A stretch of DNA of 64,000 nt from Neopusillimonas aromaticivorans. Its GTDB lineage: Bacteria; Pseudomonadota; Gammaproteobacteria; Burkholderiales; Burkholderiaceae_B. The stretch covers positions 2,914,001 to 2,978,000 of the forward strand of contig NZ_CP128233.1 of NCBI RefSeq assembly GCF_030344915.1, read 5' to 3'. The position numbers and the translations under genes were made by a program. The notes beneath the pieces were generated by a model. It was not told where the DNA came from and did not search any database. It was given only the letters and a program-made list of their open reading frames with translations. This document shows positions 1 to 9,769 of this stretch, one piece after another (position 1 is the first letter of the stretch; each line of letters opens with the position of its first letter).

Positions 1-1355
1 GGTGCAGTTCGGTACGGGAAGGCCGGGTTTGGGCCAGCAGTTTGCCCTGACGCACCACATACTGCGCCTGCACTTGTCTTCGCAGCACATCAAAGCCGCT
101 GTCGGCAGGCAGGACCAGCAGGTTTGCAGGGTTGCCGGGCTCAATGCCATAACCGTTCAGACCCAGCGTGCGCGCGCTGTTGGTGGTAATCAGGTCAAGT
201 CCGTTATCCAGTTGCTCAAAGCCCATCATTTGGGCTACATGCAGCCCCATGTGAAGGACCTGCAACAGGTTGCCGGTACCCAGCGGGTACCAGGGTCAAA
301 TACATCGTCATGGCCAAAGCACACGTTCAGCCCGTTGGCCAGCAACTCTTTGACGCGGGTCAGGCCGCGCCGTTTCGGGTAGTCATCAAAGCGGCCCTGC
401 AAGTGAATGTTGACCAGCGGGTTCGAGACGAAATTGATGTTTGACAGGGTCAGCAAGCGCATCAGTCGCGATGTATACGCGCCGTTGTAACTGTGCATGG
501 CCGTGGTATGGCTGGCGGTAACACGCTCGCCCAGGTTTTCTCGCCAGGCCAGCATGGCCAGCGTTTCCAGAAAGCGTGATTGTTCGTCGTCGGTTTCATC
601 GCAATGCACGTCGACGGGTCGGTCGTAGCGTATGGCCAGGGCAATGGCTTTGTGCAGCGACTCAACGCCCAGCTCACGGGTGAATTCGAAGTGCGGTATG
701 GCGCCGACCACGTCGGCACCCATTTTCAGGGCTTCTTCCAGCAGCGCTTCACCATTGGGGTAAGACAAGATACCTTCTTGCGGAAACGCCACAATCTGAA
801 GGTCCAGCCAGGGGCGATTTCACGGCGCACCTCAAGCATGGCTTTCAGGGCAGTCAGCGAGGGGTCGGATACATCGACATGTGTGCGTACATGCTGTATG
901 CCCTGGGCCATTTGCCATTTCAGGGTTTTCCAGGCGCGCTGCTTGACGTCCTCTACCGACAGCAGCGCCTTGCGCTCGGCCCAGCAGGCGATCCCTTCAA
1001 ACAGCGTGCCTGAAAGGTTCCAGCGCGGTTGCCCGGCCGTCTGGGTGGCGTCCAGGTGGATATGCGGCTCAACATAGGGCGGTATGACCAGGCCGCCAGC
1101 GGCATCGATGTGGTCCGCAGCGGGCTGATGCGGGGTGGGCCGGGGTGGTGCAGGCACAGCGTTACGAGTTGAATCCGGGGCAGGCTGGTGTGGTACAGGC
1201 ACAGCGTTACGGGTTGAGTCCGGGGCAGGCTGGTGTGGTGCCGGCGATGGTGTGCCCGTTTGTGCATCGATTAAAGCAATTTTTCCGTCGATAATGGTAA
1301 TGCACCACAGGCCTTCGCGGCCACGCAATTTTGCATTGGATATTTTCGTGATCAT
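1..1355 (-). CDS. codA: Cytosine deaminase (partial, runs off left edge; two apparent frameshifts)
   Basis: Metal-dependent amidohydrolase converting cytosine to uracil in pyrimidine salvage. The N-terminal half carries the metal-binding PHIHLD motif after the beta-sandwich start. The middle has the HFE and HCDE motifs, and the C-terminal part has FGHDDVFDP followed by the CodA-typical YPLGTGNLLQVLHMG once the frame is repaired. The frame slips at the G run 811-814 and again at 293-295; one added base at each restores the family sequence. The start at 1355 gives the usual beginning of the family. The last residues lie beyond position 1. An unusual Pro-rich stretch of 15-residue repeats lies near residues 35-70 (see the repeat entry). 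CodA, rather than another amidohydrolase, is the best match by motif memory; no search was run. Confidence 0.88.
1151..1240. repeat. Two tandem copies of a 45-bp unit inside codA
   Basis: Copies at 1151-1195 and 1196-1240 differ at only a few positions. On the minus strand each encodes a 15-residue unit containing HQPAPDSTRNAVP. A degenerate HQPAAD remnant follows in the protein, so there may once have been three units. The length is a multiple of three, so the reading frame is kept. Confidence 0.9.
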
Positions 1356-1566
1356 GATCGGTCATCCACCAGAGCTTTAAAAATTGGGCTGGGTCCTGTT
1401 ATTGACGTTGGCCATGCGAAGCGACCGGAGCCGATCGCTGTAGGGTCTGTCGCCGATGATTCTTGCGAGTAAGTCATCATCATAAGGGGCTGCGACGTTT
1501 GCGGATGCCAACGCGTTTCACGGGGCCCCGGCTCTCTTAACGGATATCAAGGTCTAACCAGATTCT

Positions 1567-2211
1567 ATGCGTATTGAAACAGATTCATCCCAGGCCCTTC
1601 GGGCGCCGGTGACATTGTGTGTGCTCGCGGGAGGCATGAGCCGGCGTATGGGGCCAGTCAACAAACTGCTGCTGGACTATCAGGGGCAGCCTCTGGTACG
1701 CCATGTGGTGCGACAGGCGCTGGAGGCCAATTGCGGGCCTGTTTATGTGGTGACAGGGCATCAGTCGGAACAGGTCGGGGCGGCGCTTCAAGGATTGCCG
1801 GTTCAGGTGGTGCCCAACCCCGACTACGCGGAAGGGCAGGCGGCATCTGTCCGGGTGGCCGCATCGATTGACCCGCAGGCCGCCCTGATGGTGCTTCTGG
1901 GTGACATGCCCGATGTATCACCTGCCATTGTGCTTGACCTGGTGCAGGCGTGGCGTCAGCTCGACGATGTTCAGGCTCGCCGCATGGCCGTTGTGCGTCC
2001 GCAGTTTGAAGGCAGGGCGGGTAACCCGGTACTCTGGGGGCCCGGCTGGTTGCCGCGTTTGCGTCAGTTGCACGGTGATGAAGGCGCACGGGGCTTGCTG
2101 GCGGGTAATGCGGTGACCATCACTACCGTTGCCGTCAGCTCGACGGGGATCTTTGCCGATATCGACCAGCCCTCTGATTTGCCTGGCTTCAATATGCAGT
2201 TGCCTGCCTGA
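1567..2211 (+). CDS. MobA/MocA-like nucleotidyltransferase
   Basis: 214 residues, intact. The N-terminal LAGGMSRRMG is the nucleotide-binding loop of the NTP-transferase (MobA-like, GT-A) fold, followed by NKLLLDYQGQPLVRHVV and, near the middle, LLGDMPDVSP, the metal-binding Asp motif. This group includes molybdenum cofactor cytidylyl- and guanylyltransferases (MocA, MobA). No molybdenum enzyme gene is adjacent, so the cofactor made is unknown. The gene stands between codA (opposite strand, 211 bp away) and argG (same strand, 73 bp away). The 1356-1566 intergenic stretch shows nothing I can name. The family is confident; the exact substrate is not. Confidence 0.8.
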   Translation: MRIETDSSQALRAPVTLCVLAGGMSRRMGPVNKLLLDYQGQPLVRHVVRQALEANCGPVYVVTGHQSEQVGAALQGLPVQVVPNPDYAEGQAASVRVAASIDPQAALMVLLGDMPDVSPAIVLDLVQAWRQLDDVQARRMAVVRPQFEGRAGNPVLWGPGWLPRLRQLHGDEGARGLLAGNAVTITTVAVSSTGIFADIDQPSDLPGFNMQLPA

Positions 2212-2284
2212 ACGCGTCGGGGGTTCGTTACCTCCTTACGGTGTAGAATTTCATTTTTATCGCAATGTTTCAGGCAGCCATTCA

Positions 2285-3630
2285 ATGAGCACTATTCTTC
2301 AAAACGTTCCGGTCGGCCAAAAGGTCGGCATTGCATTTTCGGGTGGGCTTGACACCAGCGCCGCGCTGTTGTGGATGCGCGAAAAGGGTGCTGTTCCATT
2401 TGCCTATACCGCTAACCTGGGTCAGCCCGATGAGCCCGATTATGACGTTATCCCGCGTCGTGCAACCGAATACGGTGCAGAAAAAGCTCGCCTGATCGAC
2501 TGCCGCCCGCAGCTGGTTGCCGAGGGTATCGCCGCGCTTCAGTCGGGCGCATTCCATGTGACAACCGCCGGCGTCACCTATTTCAACACAACACCCATCG
2601 GACGTGCGGTCACCGGTACCATGCTGGTTGCGGCCATGCGCGAAGACGGTGTCAATATCTGGGGTGATGGCAGTACGTACAAAGGGAACGACATCGAGCG
2701 TTTTTATCGCTACGGTCTGTTGACCAACCCCGAGCTCAAGATTTACAAGCCCTGGCTTGACCAGACGTTCATTGACGAGCTGGGTGGCCGGGCCGAAATG
2801 TCCGAGTACATGCGTCAGCATGGTTTTGATTACAAGATGTCGGCTGAAAAGGCCTATTCAACCGACTCGAACATGCTGGGTGCCACCCATGAAGCCAAAG
2901 ATCTTGAATTCCTGAACTCGGGCATCAAGATTGTTCAGCCCATCATGGGCGTGGCGTTCTGGCGTGATGATGTGCAGGTCAAAACCGAAGAAGTCACGGT
3001 GCGCTTTGAAGAAGGTCAGCCAGTCGCCCTGAACGGAAAAACGTTCAGCAGCGCTGTCGATCTCATGATGGAAGCCAATATTATCGGCGGCCGCCATGGT
3101 CTGGGCATGAGCGACCAGATCGAGAATCGCATCATCGAAGCCAAAAGCCGTGGCATTTACGAAGCCCCCGGCATGGCGTTGCTGTTCATCGCCTACGAGC
3201 GTCTGGTTACCGGTATTCATAACGAAGACACCATCGAGCAATATCGTGAAAACGGTCGCAAGCTGGGCCGGTTGCTGTACCAGGGCCGCTGGTTCGATCC
3301 GCAGGCCATCATGTTGCGTGAAGCCGCGCAGCGCTGGGTCGCGGCAGCCATTACAGGTGAGGTCACCCTCGAACTGCGTCGTGGTAACGATTACTCTATC
3401 TTGAATACCGTATCGTCCAATCTCACGTACCACCCCGAGCGCCTGACGATGGAAAAAGGCGAATCCGTGTTTTCACCGCGCGACCGTATCGGCCAATTGA
3501 CCATGCGTAACCTTGATATTGTCGATACCCGCGACAAGTTGCGTACGTATTCGCAAGTCGGGTTGCTGTCGTCGTCGAAAGACAATGGCGTGCCTTTGCT
3601 GCAAGACGTTTCGAAAAAGAAGATAAATAA
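2285..3630 (+). CDS. argG: Argininosuccinate synthase (stop codon lost by apparent frameshift)
   Basis: Joins citrulline and aspartate with ATP to make argininosuccinate, the penultimate step of arginine synthesis in the cytoplasm. The N-terminal VGIAFSGGLDTSAALLW is the PP-loop ATP motif of the long, E. coli-type ArgG. After repair the length is about 448 residues, as in that subfamily. As given, the frame reads through to 3805. Adding one A to the run 3614-3618 yields a stop at 3628-3630, matching the family's end. A strong terminator follows at 3662-3699. The start at 2285 avoids the in-frame extension back to 2129, which overlaps the preceding gene. Confidence 0.95.
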
Positions 3631-3661
3631 GGCGCAGTGTCATTTTGACGGCGCATTAAAA

Positions 3662-3699
3662 GCAAAAAGCCGCATCTTTAACGGGATGCGGCTTTTTGC
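3662..3699. terminator. Bidirectional intrinsic terminator between argG and argF
   Basis: A perfect 15-bp inverted repeat (3662-3676 with 3685-3699) encloses an 8-base loop. The stem ends in A5 on one side and T5 on the other, with further T on the minus-strand side, so it can stop both convergent genes. Confidence 0.88.
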
Positions 3700-3815
3700 A
3701 ATTTTGCCGTGTTGTACAGGCTTCTGGTGTCGCCGGGCCCAGGCCAGGTTTTCAGGTTGCTGGCCGTTTTCCGGATCATGGGCGTCAAGTGCCTGCCTCG
3801 ATTAACGTCAAGGCG

Positions 3816-4765
3816 TCAGTTCTGGTTCTTGATTTGCCCGTGCACCAGGAACTCCATCAGTGCCTTCTGGACGTGCATCCGGTTTTCGGCTTCATCCCAG
3901 ACGACGCTTTGTGGGCCGTCAATGACGTCGGCTGTGACTTCTTCGCCACGGTGGGCGGGCAGGCAATGCATGAAAATGGCGTTTGGTTCAGCCACGGCCA
4001 TCATGCGGCTATCGACGCACCAGTCGGCAAATGCCTTGCGACGCGCCTCGTTTTCTTCTTCGTAACCCATACTGGTCCAGACGTCTGTGGTGACCAGGTG
4101 CGCGCCACGGCAGGCTTCAAGCGGGCTGTCGAAAATGCGCAGGGTACTTGCGGCCGGGTTGCCGATACGGGCGGGGTCAAGCTCGTAGCCCTTGGGGGTG
4201 GAGACGTGCAGGGTGAAGCCCATCAGTTCAGCGGCCTGTAGCCAGGTATATGACATATTGTTGGCATCACCGATCCAGGCCACTGTTTTGCCCTGGATGG
4301 GCCCCAGGTGCTCTGTAAATGTCAGGATGTCGGCCAGGATCTGGCAAGGGTGGAATTCGTTGGTCAGCCCGTTAATGACAGGGACCCGTGAGTGTTCGGC
4401 AAAACGTTCGATACGGGTTTGTTCGAAGGTGCGGATCATGACCAGGTCGACCATGCGCGACACCACGCGCGCGGTGTCTTCAATGGGTTCAGAGCGCCCC
4501 AATTGCGAATCACCGGTTGTGAGGTGGATAACCGACCCGCCCAGTTGGTACATGCCGGCTTCGAACGAAACCCGGGTGCGGGTGCTGGCCTTCTCGAATA
4601 CCATGGCCAGCGTGCGGTCATGCAGCGTGTGATGTGGCAGGTAGCGTTTGAACTTGTCTTTGATCAGGCGGGCGCGATCAAGCACGTACTGGATTTCCTG
4701 GGGGTAAGGTCGGTGAACTGCAGGAAGTGACGCAGTGGCGCCGCTTGCGGGGTTGCATTAGACAT
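3816..4765 (-). CDS. argF: Ornithine carbamoyltransferase (one apparent frameshift)
   Basis: Transfers the carbamoyl group from carbamoyl phosphate to ornithine, giving citrulline, the substrate of ArgG, whose gene is convergent with this one. Motifs seen: EKASTRTRVSFE (carbamoyl-phosphate loop, STRTR), FHPCQILAD, and near the C-terminus MHCLPAHRGEEVTADV (HCLP, ornithine side). The repaired length is 316 residues, normal for the family. The frame slips at the G run 4700-4704; one added base joins the start at 4765 (MSNATPQAAPLRHFLQFTDLTP) to the main frame. Confidence 0.95.
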
Positions 4766-4877
4766 CGTTGGCCCTGGTAGTTGTTCAGTCAAGCTGGCTA
4801 TGATAAACAATTTTCATTGAGTGCCGCCAGAGGGGAACGCGGTACAATAGAAGGCTACATTTACTTCAGTCAGAACC

Positions 4878-5173
4878 GTGCAGCAGCTTATTATTTTTGG
4901 TGTTACTGAAACCGGTCAGCGGTTTCGCCCCAGCGACTGGGCCGAAAGGCTGGCGGGGGTCATGTCACAGTTTCGTCCCCGGGTAGCAAGGGTGGTCCAC
5001 TCAGCTATTCACCGTATGTCTACCCGACGTATATCGATGGTGTCAGGTGTGTGGTGGTTGATCACAGGTTACGCGATCTTGAACCTTTGGCCTGGGCTTT
5101 CGTGGCCGACTTTGCAAAAAGCAACCAGTTAAAAACCCAAGAGCGGCAGGCCCCGCCCGAACGCCCGGACTAA
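4878..5173 (+). CDS. DUF3579 family protein (one apparent frameshift)
   Basis: Small protein of about 98 residues after repair, known mainly from betaproteobacteria; function unknown. It starts with a GTG at 4878 and reads IIFGVTETGQRFRPSDWAERL, then, after one added base in the run 4981-4983, SPYVYPTYIDGVRCVVVDHR and a FAKSNQLKT end. These are the recurring features I associate with DUF3579. It diverges from argF. A TACAAT -10-like hexamer lies at 4843-4848, but no convincing -35 precedes it. A terminator overlaps the stop. Confidence 0.75.
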
Positions 5174-5187
5174 CCGGGCTTTTTTAT
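5160..5187 (+). terminator. Intrinsic terminator of the DUF3579 gene
   Basis: A short GC stem (gcccg / cgggc) spans the stop codon and is followed by a T6 run and further T-rich sequence. Confidence 0.65.
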
Positions 5188-5231
5188 TAGGTGTTTTTGG
5201 CAGCAGGGGTTGTATCAGGCAGTGCACAGGC

Positions 5232-5267
5232 AAAAAAACAGGGCGCACGAAGCGCCCCGATTTTTAT
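5232..5267 (-). terminator. Terminator of rpsT, probably bidirectional
   Basis: Hairpin gggcgc-acgaa-gcgccc at 5241-5257. Seven A precede it on the plus strand (a T7 run for the minus-strand transcript) and T5 follows it, so it can also act in the other direction. Confidence 0.75.
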
Positions 5268-5325
5268 TGCGGGCCACGTGGTTTACACGGCCCAGGCAAT
5301 TTTGCCAATTAAACGACTGCAATCA

Positions 5326-5586
5326 TTAAAGTGCTTTGACAGCAGCAGCAAGACGGCTTTTATGACGGGCAGCCTTGTTCTTGTGAATGATGTTTTTGTC
5401 GGCTACGCGATCGATGACGCTGCTGGTTTTACGCAGCACTTCGGTGGCAGCAACTTTGTCGCCGGCTTCAATAGCCTGGCGAACGCGTTTGATGGCCGTG
5501 CGCAGCATTGAGCGCAGGCTGGAGTTATGTTTGTTAAGTGCAACCGATTGACGGGCACGTTTGCGAGCTTGTGCGGTGTTAGCCAT
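5326..5586 (-). CDS. rpsT: 30S ribosomal protein S20
   Basis: 86 residues, intact, very basic and helical: MANTAQARKRARQS at the start, then KHNSSLRSMLRTAIKRV and NKAARHKSRLAAAVKAL at the end. It binds 16S rRNA in the small subunit. The start at 5586 gives the canonical MANT beginning; the open frame extends further upstream but without family similarity. It lies between murJ and DUF3579, a placement I recall from Bordetella-like genomes. Confidence 0.96.
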   Translation of the reverse strand: MANTAQARKRARQSVALNKHNSSLRSMLRTAIKRVRQAIEAGDKVAATEVLRKTSSVIDRVADKNIIHKNKAARHKSRLAAAVKAL

Positions 5587-5682
5587 AGTGGTATTAGTTT
5601 TACAGTTAGGCTGCAGGGCGGCTACATGAACGACATGCCAAGCCACCGCAGCTGTTTAATTAGCAAAGACCAAGATTCTATC

Positions 5683-7235
5683 TTACAAGGCTTTTCTTGT
5701 AAAGTGCCGTGGGCGAAATCCGGTAATAAACAGCACACAAAAATAGGTGACGCCTGCTGTGGCCAGTACGCCGCCCAGCCAGAGCACCCGGATGAAGACG
5801 TTGTCGAAGGTTATCCAGTTGATCTGCTGGTTGGCGACCAGCAGCACGGCCGCCAAGGCAGCCAGGGCTGGGATGACTTTAATCATGAACATCAGCCAGC
5901 CCTTGCGTGGCCGGTAAACGCCGCGGCGGCAAAGCAATACCAGCAGCAGCACAGCGTTTACGGTTGCCCCCAGGCCAATCGACAGCGCCAGCCCGGCATG
6001 GGCGAACAGTGGCACGAACACCAGGTTGAGCAGTTGCGTCAGTATCAGTACGGCAATCGCGATCTTGACCGGGGTCTTGATGTCTTGCTTGGCATAAAAA
6101 CCCGGTGCCAGGATCTTGATGGCCAGCAGGCCAATCAGCCCGGCCGAATACGCCATGACGGCCAGGCGCGTTTGCTCGACGTCAGCCGCGTTGAAAGCCC
6201 CATAATGAAACAGCGTGGCAACCAGTCCTTCGGACAGCAGCACCATGCCCATGGCCGCTGGCAGGCCCAGTAGCATGACCAGCCGCAGGCCCCAGTCCAG
6301 CAGGTTGCTGTAGTCATCGGTTTTTTGGCGGCATGCGCCGCCGACAGGCTGGGCAGCAAGACTGTTCCCAGCGCAATGCCCAGCAACGCCGTCGGAAATT
6401 CCATCAGACGATCGGCGAACGACAGCCAGGTGACACTGCCCGCTGTCAGCCAGGTGGCGATGTTGGTATTGATAAGCAGGGAAATCTGGGCAACCGATAC
6501 GCCCAGAATGGCCGGCAGCATCTGTCGCATGACGCGTTGAACGGTCGGGTCTTGTGCGGCCGTCTTGATGCCCCATGACAGCCTGGGTGTCAGCCCCAGT
6601 CGTGCCAATGCAACCCATTGCACCGTTAGCTGGGCAACGCCACCGACCATCACGCCAACGGAAAGGGCGTAAATCGGGGTTTCAAACCATGGTGTCAGAA
6701 AAATACACGCCACGATCATGGCGATGTTCAGCAAGACCGGCGTGAAGGCCGGTACAGCGAAGCGTCGCCAGGTGTTCAGCACGCCAGAGGCAAACGCCAC
6801 CAGTGACATGCAAATGATGTAGGGGAACATCAGTCGTGTCATCCAGACGGCGGCTTCAAATTCAGTCTGGCGACTGGCGGCCCGCAAACCGCTCGCCATG
6901 GCGCTGACGACCCAAGGCGTGGCCAGCATGCCGATCAGCGTGACGGCCATCAGGGCAACCGTCAGCAGTACGGCGACGCGATCCAGCAAGAGGCGTACGG
7001 ATTCCGGCGTGCCCTGGTTCTTGGCTTCCCCAAGTATCGGGACAAACGCCTGCGAAAACGCGCCTTCGGCAAACAGGCGTCGCAACAGGTTGGGGATGCG
7101 AAAGGCAACCCAGAAGGCGTCAGTCAAGGGCCCTGCACCAAACGAACTGGCAATAAAAATATCGCGAATCAGGCCAGTGATTCGCGATAGCAGGGTAAAG
7201 CTGCTGACTGTTGCGGCGGACCGTAACAAGCCCAT
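5683..7235 (-). CDS. murJ: Lipid II flippase MurJ (one apparent frameshift)
   Basis: Polytopic inner-membrane protein (MVF family, about 14 helices) that moves lipid II across the membrane for peptidoglycan synthesis. The N-terminus reads LLRSAATVSSFTLLSRITGLIRDIF, followed by the AFRIPNLLRRLFAEGAFSQAFVP signature. The repaired length is 517 residues, normal for the family. The frame slips in the T6 run 6321-6326 (A6 on the coding strand); one added base joins ..SAAHAAKK to TDDYSNLLDWGLRL. The next gene on this strand, the SDR, ends 14 bp upstream of its start. Confidence 0.93.
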
Positions 7236-7249
7236 GGCTGGTCAGCGTC

Positions 7250-8008
7250 TTATTTTGGAGCCATACGGATAGCGCCATCCAGACGGATGGTTTCCCCGTT
7301 CAGCATTTCGTTGGTGATGATGCTCTGTACCAGTTTGGCATAGTCTTCAGGACGACCCAGCCGCGACGGGAACGGAATGCTGGCGGCCAGAGAGTCTTGC
7401 ACTTCCTGGGGCATACCGTACACCATGGGTGTACCGAAAATGCCGGGGGCAATGGTCATGCAACGGATGCCCAGTTTGGACAGATCGCGCGCTACGGGTA
7501 GTGTCATGCCGACCACACCGGCTTTTGAGGCGGCGTAGGCGGCCTGGCCGATCTGGCCATCGTAGGCGGCAACCGAGGCCGTATTGATCAGGATGCCACG
7601 CTCGCCGGTGGCTTCCGGGGTGTTTTCCGACATGGCGGCGGCGGCCAGGCGCGACATGTTGAAGCTGCCCACCAGGTTGACCATAATGACTTTCTGGAAG
7701 AGGTCAAGGGCGTGCGGGCCGTTTTTACCTACAATGCGCGAGGCTGGCGCAATACCGGCACAGTTGACCAAGCCAAACAGCGGGCCCAGTTTACGTGCAG
7801 CGTCAACAACAGCCTGGCCATCGGCCTCTTGGGTTACGTCGCAATGAACGTAGGTTTGCCCCAGTTCCTTGGCCAGTGCCTGACCGGGTTCATCCTGAAC
7901 GTCGGCCAGAACAACGTTGGCACCTTCGGCAACGAGCATGCGTACGGTACCGGCACCCAGGCCCGAGGCCCCGCCGGTCACGATGAATACTTTATCTTTG
8001 ATTTGCAT
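7250..8008 (-). CDS. Short-chain dehydrogenase, 3-hydroxyacyl-CoA dehydrogenase type 2-like
   Basis: 252 residues, intact. Classical SDR: TGGASGLG cofactor loop near residue 12, an Asp at the end of beta-2 (ADVQDEP) that favours NAD, NCAG, and the catalytic YAASK near residue 168 with a preceding Ser (NTASVA). The pattern resembles the HSD17B10/3-hydroxy-2-methylbutyryl-CoA dehydrogenase group, which acts in fatty acid or isoleucine breakdown. The substrate is an inference from overall resemblance. It lies 12 bp downstream of adk on the same strand. Confidence 0.8.
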   Translation of the reverse strand: MQIKDKVFIVTGGASGLGAGTVRMLVAEGANVVLADVQDEPGQALAKELGQTYVHCDVTQEADGQAVVDAARKLGPLFGLVNCAGIAPASRIVGKNGPHALDLFQKVIMVNLVGSFNMSRLAAAAMSENTPEATGERGILINTASVAAYDGQIGQAAYAASKAGVVGMTLPVARDLSKLGIRCMTIAPGIFGTPMVYGMPQEVQDSLAASIPFPSRLGRPEDYAKLVQSIITNEMLNGETIRLDGAIRMAPK

Positions 8009-8020
8009 GATATTCGTGAA

Positions 8021-8676
8021 TTAACTTTCAAGCGCTTGTGTAATACGGCGGCGGATATCTTCGACGCTGCCAACCCCTTCAACCTGGCGGAATTTGGGTG
8101 CTTTGGCATCGCCGGTGGCGGCCCAGCTTTGGTAGTAGTCAACCAAGGGGCGTGTCTGGCTTTGGTACACCGACAAGCGATGACGTACGGTTTCTTCACG
8201 GTCATCGTCGCGTTGCACCAGGGGCTCACCGGTAACGTCGTCGGTATCGGGTGTTTTGGGCGGGTTGAAGGTCACGTGGTAGGTGCGGCCGCTGGCCGTA
8301 TGCACACGTCGACCGCTCATGCGCTCGATGATGTTTTCGTCGGCGACAACCATCTCGATGACGTAATCAAGATCGACACCGGCGTCTTTCAGGGCATCTG
8401 CCTGGGGAATCGTGCGCGGGAAGCCGTCAAACAGGTAACCATTCTGGCAATCGGCTTCTTTCAGGCGATCACGAACCAGGCCAATGATAATGTCATCCGA
8501 AACCAGACCGCCGGTATCCATGATCTTCTTGGCCTCAATGCCCAGCGGGGTTTGAGCCTTGACGGCCGCGCGCAGCATGTCGCCCGTTGAAATTTGGGGA
8601 ATACCAAATTGTTGGGTGATGAATGTGGCTTGCGTGCCTTTGCCAGCACCGGGGGACCGAGCAGAATCAGTCGCAT
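8021..8676 (-). CDS. adk: Adenylate kinase (one apparent frameshift)
   Basis: Interconverts 2 ADP with ATP and AMP. With one base added at 8651-8655 the N-terminus reads MRLILLGPPGAGKGTQATFI, the Walker A P-loop. Downstream are STGDMLR (AMP site), DGFPRT and the LID region with GRTYHVTFNPPK. The repaired length is 218 residues, normal for the long form. The start at 8676 has a good GGAGGT ribosome-binding site. It follows kdsB on the same strand. Confidence 0.95.
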
Positions 8677-8764
8677 GAAATTACCTCCAGTAGTACTTTT
8701 GAACGTTCTTTTTAATGCGGCAGCGCAACAATTATCGCGCCGGACGAATAAATTTGTAGATGGT

Positions 8765-9529
8765 TTATAACCGATTTGCGAAGATATCGCGTACACGGGC
8801 CAGGTCGGCAGGGGTGTCAACCCCGGCTGCAGGCGGTGTGTCGGTAACCATTACTGCTATGGAATAGCCATTTTCCAGGGCCCTGAGCTGCTCAAGGGAC
8901 TCAAACTGCTCGAGTGGGCCCACAGCCAGACGAGGAAACTTTTTCAGGAAACCCACTTTATACGCGTAAAGACCGATATGGTGCAATGCGGGAATTCCGG
9001 CGGCCAGACGCTGCTGCCCATCGGCAAGGGCGTCGCGGGCCCAAGGGATGGGAGCGCGTGAAAAATACAGCGCCAGCCCGTCATGGTTGCAGACGACTTT
9101 GACTGCGTTAGGGTTAAAGAGCGTGGCCGCCTCAGTGATGGGGGCGGCGCATGTGGCAATGGCCGCAACGGGATGCCGGGCCAGCGTTGTTGCCACGGCA
9201 TCAATCAGGGCCGGGTCGATCAGTGGTTCATCACCCTGCACATTGACGACGATGTCCTCATCGGGCAAACCCAGGAAATCAACGACCTCTGAAAGCCGGT
9301 CGGTACCGGTCGCATGATCGGTGCGCGTCATGATGGCCTCGAGCCCGTGCACCTTGACGGTTTGGCAGATCGTGTCGTCATCGGTGGCGACAACAACTTG
9401 CCGGGCGGTTGAACGACGGGCTTGCTCGGCGGTGCGAACGACCATGGGTTTGCCGCCGATATCGAGCAGCGGTTTGCCCGGCAAGCGCGTGGATGCGGCA
9501 CGGGCCGGAATGACCGCGACAAAACTCAT
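8765..9529 (-). CDS. kdsB: CMP-KDO synthetase
   Basis: 254 residues, intact. Activates 3-deoxy-D-manno-octulosonate with CTP for addition to lipid A. Motifs: VIPARAASTRLPGKPL (nucleotide-binding loop), DHATGTDRLSEV, VNVQGDEPLI and the HHIGLYAYK near residue 190. The start at 9529 overlaps the 3' end of the ycaR-like gene by four bases, which indicates translational coupling in an ycaR-kdsB-adk order. Confidence 0.96.
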   Translation of the reverse strand: MSFVAVIPARAASTRLPGKPLLDIGGKPMVVRTAEQARRSTARQVVVATDDDTICQTVKVHGLEAIMTRTDHATGTDRLSEVVDFLGLPDEDIVVNVQGDEPLIDPALIDAVATTLARHPVAAIATCAAPITEAATLFNPNAVKVVCNHDGLALYFSRAPIPWARDALADGQQRLAAGIPALHHIGLYAYKVGFLKKFPRLAVGPLEQFESLEQLRALENGYSIAVMVTDTPPAAGVDTPADLARVRDIFANRL

Positions 9530-9726
9530 GATGCGCTGGCCGCGTTGGCACCGCCCGCTTCAGTTTGAAGGGCGCGCGCTTCATGTTCGAGCATGACGGG
9601 TACGCCGTCACGGATGGGAAATGCCAGTTTGTCTGCCTTGCAGATCAGTTCATGGTTCTGGGCATCGTGTTGAAGTGGGCCCTTGCAGACGGGGCAGACC
9701 AGAATTTGTAAGAGGTTTGAGTCCAT
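9526..9726 (-). CDS. ycaR: YcaR/Trm112-family small zinc-ribbon-like protein
   Basis: 66 residues, intact. MDSNLLQILVCPVCKGPL contains one CPVC pair; the second pair of a full zinc ribbon is missing, as usual for the YcaR (UPF0434) group. FPIRDGVPVML is the family's C-terminal signature. It sits between lpxK and kdsB as in many proteobacteria. The molecular role is not established. Confidence 0.88.
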   Translation of the reverse strand: MDSNLLQILVCPVCKGPLQHDAQNHELICKADKLAFPIRDGVPVMLEHEARALQTEAGGANAASAS

Positions 9727-9769
9727 GGCAAGGTCCGTACAGGTTCAGAATGAGAGTGATGATGATTGT

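Noticed and set aside
4815..4850. Complete sigma-70 promoter before the DUF3579 gene
   Set aside because: TACAAT is a fair -10, but the nearest TTGAGT is 20 bp away, too far for a convincing pair.
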